In this document: one piece after another, positions 35,566-42,497 of the stretch
Layout: every line of letters starts with the position of its first letter
Position numbering within the stretch: position 1 is the first letter of the stretch
Origin: an uncultured Verrucomicrobiales bacterium
GTDB lineage: Bacteria > Verrucomicrobiota > Verrucomicrobiia > Verrucomicrobiales > DEV007
Direction of reading: 5' to 3'
DNA: 42,497 nucleotides
Assembly: GCA_938082635.1 (NCBI GenBank)
Contig: CALLLI010000100.1
Span: forward strand, 1-42,497
The notes under the pieces: model-generated
Told to the model about the DNA's origin: nothing
Seen by the model: the letters and a program-made list of their open reading frames with translations, nothing else
Databases searched by the model: none
Position numbers and translations under genes: made by a program

Positions 35566-35588
35566 TTCTCCTTCTCCTTCTCCTTCTC
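35566..35588. repeat. TTCTCC hexamer run
   Basis: TTCTCC x3 plus TTCTC, read as Glu-Lys repeats (EKEKEKEK) on the gene strand. Being a multiple of three it keeps the frame and simply lengthens a charged linker. Confidence 0.85.
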
Positions 35589-35597
35589 AAAGCGTGT

Positions 35598-35722
35598 GAT
35601 CAAAGCGTGAGATCAAAGCGTGAGATCAAAGCGTGAGATCAAAGCGTGAGATCAAAGCGTGAGATCAAAGCGTGAGATCAAAGCGTGAGATCAAAGCGTG
35701 AGATCAAAGCGTGAGATCAAAG
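35598..35722. repeat. 13-bp tandem repeat, about 9.6 copies
   Basis: GATCAAAGCGTGA occurs nine times in exact tandem (35598-35714) plus an 8-base partial copy to 35722. The gene strand reads TCACGCTTTGATC. The net excess over the expected sequence is 117 bp (nine units), which is in frame, but each frame meets TGA every third unit, so the gene stops. No spacers separate the units. Confidence 0.95.
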
Positions 35723-36934
35723 GCAGCACCTCCTCGACAGGCGTCTTGTAATATCCTCCCAAACCGAAGGAGTTCTCTGAACCTAACATCGCCAAGCCTC
35801 CCCCGAATTCGATGACGTATTGTTTCAACAACTCCATCTGCTGCGATGTCATGACGGTTGCCGGCACATCTGCCAGGACAACAGCATCAAAGGCTAGCAA
35901 ACCTTCTATCGACTCTGGCAATCCGCGCACGCCGCGAACATCCACCTCAATCTCCTGCTCCTTCAGGGCTCGGCTCAAATTGCGCATGTCTCTGGGCGAG
36001 TCATGGAGGACAAGCAGACGCGGCTTGCCTGTCACACTCACAGTGACCGCACGTTGATTGTTTAAAGGAAAGTGATCGCGCTCTGGCACCAGCTCCGCCG
36101 TCCACTGACTTTCCCCAGGCGTGATCATGGGAACATCCACATCGACCTCCTGTTCTCCGTCGATCAGAGCAACGTCGACTTCGCGCATGACGACTCCCTT
36201 ATGCAAGATACGAAGCTTGGCGGCCTGAGCTTCGTTCGCGGCAAGAGTCACCCGCATCCTCACCGTCTCTCCCTCAAAAGCAGTGAGCGCATTTGCTTCT
36301 ACCCTTACGACAGCGGCTTCCGAGGCTCGCAGACCAGCCAAGGGATGCCAAAGGACATCGATCTCCTCTTTCGCTAGCAGAGGCATGGCCTCAGCGACGG
36401 GGCGATGTGTTTCTCGATCATCTGAGAAGAGGACAATCCGGCGCGCCTTTGACGCAGAAAACCTGAGGCGGCTCGTTAGAAGCCCTTCAGGCAGTCGCGT
36501 CGCGCTACGGAAAGCGTCATCGACGATCCCGTCCCGCCATTGCTCGAGCAGCGTGGTCATCTCATCCACGCTTCCAAAGAAGCGAACGCCATCACCCAAG
36601 ATTCCAACGGTATAGGAGACCGTTACGTCCAGAGAATCGATCGCGCGCTCGATCTCTAGCACGGCCTAAAAGACAACAGGCAGATCGACCGATTCTGACA
36701 CATCCACCAAGAAGACAACATGAAGATCTTGAGTTTCCCGAAGGACAAACGGTCGGCACAAGGCAAGCGCCAAGAGCACCACCGCGCCAGCCCGACACAC
36801 GAAAGAGGCCACCTTCAATGACCGTGGCCGATCGACCAACGAAACCGCATAGCCTACTCCCAGGATCAGTAGGAGACCAAGCCAGAAGAGTGGTTGGTAG
36901 AACGCTAGCTGCATGGACCTACAACCTAAGCAAA

Positions 36935-36967
36935 GGGCCCTCGGCACGTCATGTGCATCGAGGGCCC
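36935..36967 (-). terminator. terminator of the cyclophilin gene
   Basis: GGGCCCTCG (36935-36943) pairs with CGAGGGCCC (36959-36967), with inner GCAC/GTGC and a 2-nt bulge. On the minus strand it is followed by TTTGCTT, 28 bp after the cyclophilin stop. Confidence 0.85.
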
Positions 36968-36995
36968 CGATAAAGTCGACTTAGAACAGACGTTG

Positions 36996-37688
36996 TTAGT
37001 CCTTCGCAATCGTCACACTCTTAATGTAGGTGAGCTTGGGGAAGTCTTTCTTCATGTAAGCATTGCCCTGAGATTGGATACGACCTTGGCTAGGCCCGCG
37101 ACCACTAGGAGCGCCTTCGCCATAGCCTTTGTAAATCTTGTTCACGTTGTCGATGCCTTCGACCACTTTTCCAAACGGTGTGAAGCCCATGCCATCGAGG
37201 CGAGCATTGTTGCCAAAGTTGATGAACATCTGAGTCGTGCGGGAGTTCTTGCCGGAGGTGGCAAAGCTAATCGTCCCAGGCACATTGGACGCCTTTCCCT
37301 TGGGATCATCCTGCAGCTTGGCATTCTTCCAATTCTTGGAAATCGCTGGATCGCCATGGATGCCGAACTGAGCCATGAAGCCCTCGATCGCGCGGAAGAT
37401 CGCAACGTCCTCAAAGAAACCAACCTCGATCATATTGTAGAAACGGTCAGCGCCGAGCGGCGACCATTCGCGGGTAACCTCAATCGTGAAGTCACCTGCC
37501 GTGGTCGCGAACTTCGCTTTGAACTTGGCGGGAGCCTTGGCCGTTGCCTTCGAAGGATCGGTCAGACCAGCAGCCTTCTTTGCTGCAGGAGCAGCTTCCT
37601 TCTTGGCATCTTTCTTATCTTGAGCCCCAGCGAAACCTGTCAGCACGAGGCTGACACCGACAAATACAGAGAGTGAGTTCTTCAACAT
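36996..37688 (-). CDS. exported cyclophilin-type peptidyl-prolyl isomerase
   Basis: A 230-residue protein with a signal peptide (LKNSLSVFVGVSLVLTGFAGA), a Lys/Ala-rich linker to about residue 60, then a cyclophilin domain. Visible blocks are FRAIEGFMAQFGIHGDP, ISFATSGKNSRTTQMFINFG and FTPFGKVVEGIDNV. The usual FHR catalytic stretch reads FRAIEGFMAQFGI, so the Arg is kept and His is not. It should catalyse proline cis-trans isomerisation in periplasmic folding. A longer frame reaches 37751, but ATG 37688 starts the signal peptide. It is downstream of the CotH gene by 67 bp. Confidence 0.9.
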   Translation of the reverse strand: MLKNSLSVFVGVSLVLTGFAGAQDKKDAKKEAAPAAKKAAGLTDPSKATAKAPAKFKAKFATTAGDFTIEVTREWSPLGADRFYNMIEVGFFEDVAIFRAIEGFMAQFGIHGDPAISKNWKNAKLQDDPKGKASNVPGTISFATSGKNSRTTQMFINFGNNARLDGMGFTPFGKVVEGIDNVNKIYKGYGEGAPSGRGPSQGRIQSQGNAYMKKDFPKLTYIKSVTIAKD

Positions 37689-37755
37689 GATAGGCTGAAT
37701 TAACCGATCTCTAGCGCTCTGGCAACCAAGTCTCGCGAACAATGAAGACACAAGG

Positions 37756-40700
37756 CTACTCCGATATCAAAAGCCGGTAATAGGGAGACGGCTGCGCCGG
37801 GAGGGCGTAGGTCAAGGTTTCGCCTAATCCATCGAGCGCAGGCAGCCCTTCGGTCCCCCACTCCACGAGATCTTGGCTTTGTTGCACTTGATACACGCTC
37901 CCAGACGTGGACTCCCAAGCGAGGCGGAGCTGGCCTTCGGAAAGTCGTTCGATCCGGAGGTTTACACCAGGAGTACTCGTCGGGATTTCTCGTTCGCCAG
38001 CCTCGCCAGGCGATCCGCCGACCTCAGCACTCACCGCCCACGCGCTGGATTCGCCATTGGTAGCCGCGGGGGCCAGCTCATCGAAGACGAGCGACCGACC
38101 AGCCGCCACCACCGGCCAGGGCGATTCGGTGTCGTATCGAATCTCGGCAATCGTGCTACTCGTGGCGTCTTCCAGTTTGAGCCGCTCGCCTGAGTTATCC
38201 AAGCGCGTGTCATTGGCAAAGATTCCCGCGACTGGCAGCCCCGCACCATAGGCAGTTTCAAAAGCCGCCACGTCACTGACAATGAGCAATCTCCCCGCTG
38301 GCTCAAGAGAGGTGATTGAACTGTCTGCAAAGTCAAAGTCGATCCCTTGGACAAATCGCACGCCTGTTAGATCGAGCGGGGCGTCGCCCTTATTGAGAAG
38401 CTCCACAAACTCGGCTCCAGTCTGTTCAGCGGGGAAATAGAGAATTTCCGAAACGATAAGATGCTCTTGCAAGGCCGAAGGCTCACCTTCGTAGGTTTGC
38501 CGAAAAATTTCCTGTCCTTGGTCATCGAGCAAGACAAGTTCTTCGCCAAAGTTTGATAGGTGATTCTGATAGCCTCCTTGAACAAAGAGACCTTGATTAC
38601 CCGTTGGCCCCTCTTGCCGAGCACGGAAGACAACGGCATTCTTTGCCAAGTAGAGGTCGCCAGCGCCAGGGCTGAATAAGCTAGAGCCGGGAATGACCGT
38701 TCCTGGCTTGAAGGTGAAATCAATGCCTCCAGAGAGCGTCCAGCCAGAGACATCGACGGCAGCCCCTTCGCCATTCACGATCTTGATGTACTCTTCGTCC
38801 TGATTGCCTGACGCAGGATTGAATTCAACGTGCTCGATCCTTACTGTCGGCTTGTCGGCTTGCGGGCCAGGAATACCAACACCTCCGCCAGACTGCAAAT
38901 AGATCAGACGTGGCCCAAGGTACTCCGTCTTGATGCGCTCGACCGTTTCACGCATGGTGTCCCGCCTGCCCCCAAAGTGAGCCTGACCGCCCCAACGCGC
39001 ACGATCCAGCTCCACATCAGGCTCCATGAGTTCGACCAGTTCGTCTAAACGATTGGTGAAGTAGTCACTCGCAAGATAGCGATCCGTTAGTGTTCGAATA
39101 CGGCGAAAGAACATCGCCTTCGTCCGGGAATCCACCATAAGCCTATCGAGGTAATCGTTGTGCTTTCCTGCTCCGAGTTCGACTTGGCGGCTGCCTAAGA
39201 GCGGATTGATGGCCTTGCGATTACCAGCGTCATCTCCGTCCGCCATGATGAGATCTGTATTCAAGGCATCTGGACCAAATGTTAGATCCAAATCCCAAGG
39301 CGTCATGAACCACTCCCCACTGCCTCGGGTGTCCCGATAGAGGAAATGGTTCTTGTCACTCGCATCGATGTTCTGAGTGATGACCACTCCAGCCATGAAA
39401 TTAATCTGGGCAGGTAGATCGGCCACATCGAAGAGGAATTGCTCGCGCTCGTCTCCGCTAAGCCTAAGCCCGTCGATAAACTCCTGAGCATCATCCTTGC
39501 CCCCCTCGTAGCGGCGCGTCTTCTTCTCGAACGTGGAAACTGAGCTGTAGAACGATCCCGGATTAGCTTTGTAGTAAACGCCTTCTGAATCGAGGTCTCC
39601 CCGCCGTAGAAAGTCTTTGTCAGGCTGCTCCACATAGAGCGACACACTGTAAAATTCGCCATTCTGTTGTACCCGCATGGGAAAGGTGATCGGCGAATGC
39701 GTGCCAGACTCTTGATGAAACTCGGTCGTGAGGATCGCCCGGCAGTATGACTTGTCCGTGTAGGTCGTGTTCTGATCAAACTCGGTCACTCGCGGCAAGT
39801 CCGCATCAAACTGGAACTCATGGTCGTCATTTAGCTCAATCTTGTAGGCTTTCTTCGGCCAACTCGTTGCCGTACCACCTCGGATTCTCACAAAGACATT
39901 GTCATAGAACTCGGCTCCAAAGGAGCCTTCGTAAAACAAGGCCCCTCGAGTGCCACCACCAGTTTCTGCCCTATTCGGAGACTCAAAGAAACGATGCAGC
40001 ACTGGCAATTTCGTATCGATAGTAGGATCGACCGCCACGGTACCACGATAGATGTCCGAGTCATCTGGATCATGAACCCATGGATCGCTAAACACCGCGC
40101 CTTGATCATCCTCTGCCTCCACCCGCCAACGCAACATCTGGCCTGGCTTGATCGCCGAGCCAAACAGGGTCGTCATGCTGAACGACGCTGAATAAATGCT
40201 GTCACCTGCCGTTTCGTCCGGCGTTTCTCCATCGTCCTTCATTTCTAGCATCACCTCATTCCTAAACATGAAGCGGTAGAAGAGCGTCACCTTCGCAATC
40301 TCTGATTCATTCGGCACGACCTTCGCCGTGATCACGGTGGTCTTGGTTTCTCCGGACACCGGTCGTCCCGTCACATTCGTCACCTCACTGACATAAGGCC
40401 CTAACGACTCGATTGCGCCGTTCCCCTTTCCTGGTGTCGGGGTCTTGAAGTATCCCGTTTGCCCTGTGTCAGAGATACCGTAGGAAACGTCCGCCACCTG
40501 ACGCGGGTAGCTAGGTCCATAGGCATGCTCGATCGTCACGCCGTCAGGCTGCACCAGTGCTAGATAATCTCCCGATGACGAGAGTTTGAAATTGGTGTGC
40601 GTGAGTTTGATCGGATCACTCTGCTGAAACAACGTCTGCCGCGTGTGCTGATCCTTTCCCGAGGCAAAGACCGTGATCTCGTCGCCTGCACCGATCTTCA

Positions 40701-40956
40701 GACTCGGAAACGCCCATTTGTCCAAATTCTCAGGATCATCCGTCAGGAAGTATCCCTGTATATTCGCTTCCGCGCCCCCCTCGTTACGGATCTCGATCCA
40801 ATCGCTGGAAGCCAGCTGTTCATCATCCAAGGTGGCCAAGTTCTTTGCTTGAAACTCGGCTATCCGCAGGGCAGCGAACGTTTCAAACGAGAGAGTCCAG
40901 GCAATCGCAGCACTGGCAAGCCCTATCGTTAGGACATTTCTGAGGGGGTGTTTCAT
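37756..40956 (-). CDS. secreted CotH-kinase/lamin-tail-domain protein
   Basis: A 1066-residue secreted protein. After a signal peptide (VLTIGLASAAIAWTLSFETFA) comes a lamin tail domain (about 30-140: SDWIEIRNEGGAEANIQGYFLTDD in parts), an Ig/Fn-like region (about 190-300), then a CotH-type domain (about 330-650: KKAYKIELND, SLYVEQPDKDFL, DKNHFLYRDTRGSGEW and FMTPWDLDLTFG). Two further lamin tail domains follow (about 700-800 and 830-960). The C-terminus has the verrucomicrobial tail YQVQQSQDLVEWG. CotH is a spore-coat protein kinase; in secreted bacterial relatives the reaction is not known. The order is typical of surface proteins in this phylum. Confidence 0.88.
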   Translation of the reverse strand: MKHPLRNVLTIGLASAAIAWTLSFETFAALRIAEFQAKNLATLDDEQLASSDWIEIRNEGGAEANIQGYFLTDDPENLDKWAFPSLKIGAGDEITVFASGKDQHTRQTLFQQSDPIKLTHTNFKLSSSGDYLALVQPDGVTIEHAYGPSYPRQVADVSYGISDTGQTGYFKTPTPGKGNGAIESLGPYVSEVTNVTGRPVSGETKTTVITAKVVPNESEIAKVTLFYRFMFRNEVMLEMKDDGETPDETAGDSIYSASFSMTTLFGSAIKPGQMLRWRVEAEDDQGAVFSDPWVHDPDDSDIYRGTVAVDPTIDTKLPVLHRFFESPNRAETGGGTRGALFYEGSFGAEFYDNVFVRIRGGTATSWPKKAYKIELNDDHEFQFDADLPRVTEFDQNTTYTDKSYCRAILTTEFHQESGTHSPITFPMRVQQNGEFYSVSLYVEQPDKDFLRRGDLDSEGVYYKANPGSFYSSVSTFEKKTRRYEGGKDDAQEFIDGLRLSGDEREQFLFDVADLPAQINFMAGVVITQNIDASDKNHFLYRDTRGSGEWFMTPWDLDLTFGPDALNTDLIMADGDDAGNRKAINPLLGSRQVELGAGKHNDYLDRLMVDSRTKAMFFRRIRTLTDRYLASDYFTNRLDELVELMEPDVELDRARWGGQAHFGGRRDTMRETVERIKTEYLGPRLIYLQSGGGVGIPGPQADKPTVRIEHVEFNPASGNQDEEYIKIVNGEGAAVDVSGWTLSGGIDFTFKPGTVIPGSSLFSPGAGDLYLAKNAVVFRARQEGPTGNQGLFVQGGYQNHLSNFGEELVLLDDQGQEIFRQTYEGEPSALQEHLIVSEILYFPAEQTGAEFVELLNKGDAPLDLTGVRFVQGIDFDFADSSITSLEPAGRLLIVSDVAAFETAYGAGLPVAGIFANDTRLDNSGERLKLEDATSSTIAEIRYDTESPWPVVAAGRSLVFDELAPAATNGESSAWAVSAEVGGSPGEAGEREIPTSTPGVNLRIERLSEGQLRLAWESTSGSVYQVQQSQDLVEWGTEGLPALDGLGETLTYALPAQPSPYYRLLISE

Positions 40957-41051
40957 GATACGGGATACTTACTTCTACTTTGCTAGCTCCTTGGTCCAGG
41001 CGGATATCAAACCGGAAATAACGCCACGGACAACCTGGAGCCCCACGGATC

Positions 41052-41197
41052 GGCGCTTTTCAAGCGCCCCACCCTAGCCCGGCGGTTAAAAACCGTCGCT
41101 CCTTGGAGCCGACCGTTATTTGGAAGATCGCTGCTTAGTGTAGCTCGGGCATCTTGCCCGAGTCGCGGCCTGGAAGGCCACGCTACCTTAAGTAGCG
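41052..41197. repeat. mosaic of five short hairpins
   Basis: Perfect inverted repeats follow one another: GGCGCTT-TTC-AAGCGCC (41052-41068), CGGTT-AAA-AACCG (41083-41095), CTCGGGCA-TCT-TGCCCGAG (41144-41162), GGCCT-GGA-AGGCC (41167-41179) and CGCTAC-CTTAA-GTAGCG (41181-41197). Three-base loops predominate. Similar 'CGGGCAAGATGCCCGAGC' modules occur as dispersed repeats in this phylum as I recall. It may be a REP-like element rather than a terminator, since it lies upstream of the CotH gene. Confidence 0.7.
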
Positions 41198-41350
41198 CCT
41201 GTTCGTATCCGAGCGTGTTTGTCTGGAGTTCGCTTTCCATGGCAATTGATTAAGATAACAAAGTGGAATTACGCAAGATTCATTACTATACGACAGCTAG
41301 CTCACTGCCGTCCAGGATTCACTATACCCTATCATTTGAAAGCAAAGAGA

Positions 41351-41370
41351 CACCTGCGGAAACGCAGGTG
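41351..41370 (-). terminator. terminator of the LamG gene
   Basis: CACCTGCG (41351-41358) pairs with CGCAGGTG (41363-41370) around GAAA on the plus strand (TTTC on the transcript), with GAG/CTC flanking pairs. The minus transcript continues TCTCTTTGCTTTC. It lies 35 bp after the stop. Confidence 0.85.
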
Positions 41371-41405
41371 CCTCTCGAGTCTAAGTCTTAGATTAAGCGA
41401 TTCTA

Positions 41406-42497
41406 CTACTGCTTGCCCCTATAGAAGCCAGCAGGAGCCGCTTGGCGACCTGCATCTGTCTCTGAGACCGTGCCGGTGACACCAGGAGCAATCACCTCCC
41501 AATTGATCAGATCCGTTGAGTACTCGATGTCTGCGGTCAAGCCGTCAGCAAGCGTGGCGCTAAAGGCCCCGTCAGCACCGATCCCAACTGCCGTCAGGTC
41601 TGGCAACGGATCGAGAACGACGCCACTTGTAAGACGCTGACCAGCGAGACCGCGATTGTAGACTTCAGTCACATCGGCAGTAGAAAGCGCGCGATTAAAC
41701 ACGGCCACTTCGTCGAACAACCCGTTGAAGTTCTCGAGGGCTGCACCATCAGTTCCCGCCTGACCACCGAGGTAGAGGGGCTGCGCATTTACGGGAGCCG
41801 ACGTGATATCGCTTGAGGCGACCTCGGCACCATTGATGTAGTAGGTCAGGTTGTTACCTGACTTCACCACAAGGCGATGAGACCACTCGCCTTCGACGAA
41901 CACCGTATTATCGGCAGGTACATTCTGTCCAGCACCGTCTACATGCCATTCGAACGTTGTCGGGGTGAACTTCACAAACTCGCGGGGAGCGAAGTCCACG
42001 CCATCCGTCATGTAGCGGTTGCCAAAGACGATGTCATTTACACCGGACGCACTTGCATTGACCCAGAAGGACCAGGTGAAGTCCGTATCGAGCCCGATGA
42101 CCGGTAACATTCCTAAGTCGACATAAGATCCACCACCAGATTGGTAGACACTTCCGAGCGTTTCGTCATTCGCCCAAGCAGCATCTGGTGCGATGATCGT
42201 GCCGTCATTGCCATTGCCACTGGAATCGGCCACTGTGCCGCCAGCACCTTCGTTGAAACGCCAATAGCCGAGGACACCCGCCATGTCTTCAAAATCAACG
42301 GGCACGCCAAAGTCCGCCGCAGAGGCGACGAAGTCAGCGAGGATGTCCTCGTCAGACAGGGTGCTATCGAAGATGCGAACCCTACCGATCGAGAGCGAAC
42401 CTTTGAGCGGATCCGTGACATCGACGCCATTACCCTCACGCTGCGCCCCCACGAGAATCCCGAGGCCGCCAAAGGTATCGAGAGCGGCATCCTCAGA
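41406..42497 (-). CDS. LamG-domain secreted protein, 5' end outside the window
   Basis: The frame is open to the right edge (reading SEDAALDTFGGLG before the GTG at 42452), so this is the C-terminal part of a longer protein. At least 363 residues are visible. A LamG fold occupies about 60-270 from the edge (GYWRFNEGAGGTVADSSGNGNDG, SYVDLGMLPVIG, TWSFWVNASA, YINGAEVAS, LFDEVAVFNRALSTADVTEVYN in parts). The tail YSTDLINWEV and a final GFYRGKQ match the C-terminal style of secreted verrucomicrobial proteins. It has its own terminator. The missing N-terminus prevents a functional call. Confidence 0.8.
   Translation of the reverse strand, partial: SEDAALDTFGGLGILVGAQREGNGVDVTDPLKGSLSIGRVRIFDSTLSDEDILADFVASAADFGVPVDFEDMAGVLGYWRFNEGAGGTVADSSGNGNDGTIIAPDAAWANDETLGSVYQSGGGSYVDLGMLPVIGLDTDFTWSFWVNASASGVNDIVFGNRYMTDGVDFAPREFVKFTPTTFEWHVDGAGQNVPADNTVFVEGEWSHRLVVKSGNNLTYYINGAEVASSDITSAPVNAQPLYLGGQAGTDGAALENFNGLFDEVAVFNRALSTADVTEVYNRGLAGQRLTSGVVLDPLPDLTAVGIGADGAFSATLADGLTADIEYSTDLINWEVIAPGVTGTVSETDAGRQAAPAGFYRGKQ

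Larger units (their letters stand above)
34253..36914 (-). pseudogene. membrane VWA/GATase1-like protein, broken by repeats and stops
   Basis: Three minus-strand open stretches plus a tail join into one gene of about 840 residues. The start is ATG 36914 (QLAFYQPLFWLGLLLILG membrane helices), then HVVFLVDVSESVD, a VWA start. TAG at 36666-36668 interrupts it and the frame resumes (AVLEIERAIDSLD). A glutamine-amidotransferase-like part follows (RLLVLHDSPRDM, LKQYVIEFGGGLAMLGSEN), then the second VWA part (LALVIDKSGSI, YMIVMTDGQTG). Lesions: the amber codon, a 13-bp array (35598-35722, with TGA in frame), an 8-bp array (34530-34561, TGA at 34539-34541), and one extra G in AAGGG (34456-34458), after which VLHYHRAYPREYALSGN and the C-terminal TM (WFYLGALALLLIGLFL) are in another frame. 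Related Verrucomicrobiota/Planctomycetes genes are intact. Confidence 0.85.
40957..41405. other. intergenic region with hairpin mosaic
   Basis: No gene is recognised in these 449 bp. The left part holds the hairpin mosaic described separately (41052-41197). The right part holds the terminator of the LamG gene and a leftover AT-rich stretch (about 41240-41340). Confidence 0.6.

Noticed and set aside
35598-35722. CRISPR array
   Set aside because: Units are 13 bp, directly adjacent and without spacers, and lie inside a coding gene.
34253-36914. phase-variable VWA gene
   Set aside because: Non-triplet repeats suggest it, but the 13-bp unit always brings a stop within three units, so no copy number other than none keeps the gene on. 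Two further lesions are present. It fits decay better.
36951-37676. long plus-strand open frame opposite the cyclophilin
   Set aside because: The minus-strand cyclophilin has signal peptide, domain and terminator. The antisense frame has no recognisable motif.

Overview
The window looks like a piece of a Verrucomicrobiota chromosome. The evidence is a DUF1501/DUF1549-DUF1553 gene pair, DUF1080 and LamG secreted proteins, a CotH/lamin-tail protein, C-terminal tails of the 'Y.V..S.DL..W' type, and a lexA gene whose start is preceded by TGTTC-N4-GAACA, the operator I recall as typical of this phylum. No tRNA, rRNA, CRISPR array or insertion sequence was recognised.

Layout. Bases 200-4783 (+): a uronate/sugar cassette with a KDG-kinase-like PfkB kinase, a fructuronate-reductase-like SDR, a secreted LamG-DUF1080 protein and a TIM-barrel sugar isomerase. 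Bases 5085-9230 (-): a PQQ-type beta-propeller protein, a proteasome-type ATPase (ARC/Mpa) and a metallophosphoesterase, tightly packed. Bases 9272-14228 (-): a histidine kinase, an outer-membrane beta-barrel, a periplasmic coiled-coil protein and an NtrC-type regulator. Bases 14490-18387 (+): a sugar transferase with an in-frame TAA, a membrane-anchored unknown, a nitroreductase, a thioredoxin-like protein whose first active-site Cys codon is TGA, and an L,D-transpeptidase. Bases 18565-24430: lexA, a TPR protein, an ovothiol-type N-methyltransferase, a pseudo-receiver/DHp protein, a small Cys-pair membrane protein with an outer-membrane protein (in-frame TGA), a lipoprotein and a YugP-type zinc protease. 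Bases 24508-28418 (-): the DUF1501/DUF1553 pair. Bases 28463-32471 (-): a four-gene operon joining a ZnuA-like binding protein to an FtsX-type permease and a LolD-like ATPase. Bases 32608-42497: a HTH-TM-periplasmic protein, a VWA gene broken by two tandem-repeat expansions and other lesions, a cyclophilin, the CotH protein, a block of intergenic hairpins, and a LamG protein that runs off the window.

The most notable candidates are (1) a UxxC thioredoxin-fold selenoprotein at 16759-17271 with a SECIS-like hairpin at the expected distance, (2) the FtsX/ZnuA hybrid metal ABC operon, (3) an ARC proteasomal ATPase outside a proteasome locus, and (4) the VWA gene with a 13-bp x9.6 and an 8-bp x4 tandem expansion. 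One caution applies to the selenoprotein. Two other otherwise good genes here (sugar transferase, outer-membrane protein) also have single in-frame stops, so sequencing error or gene decay is a live alternative.

All family assignments come from reading motifs. No search was run.
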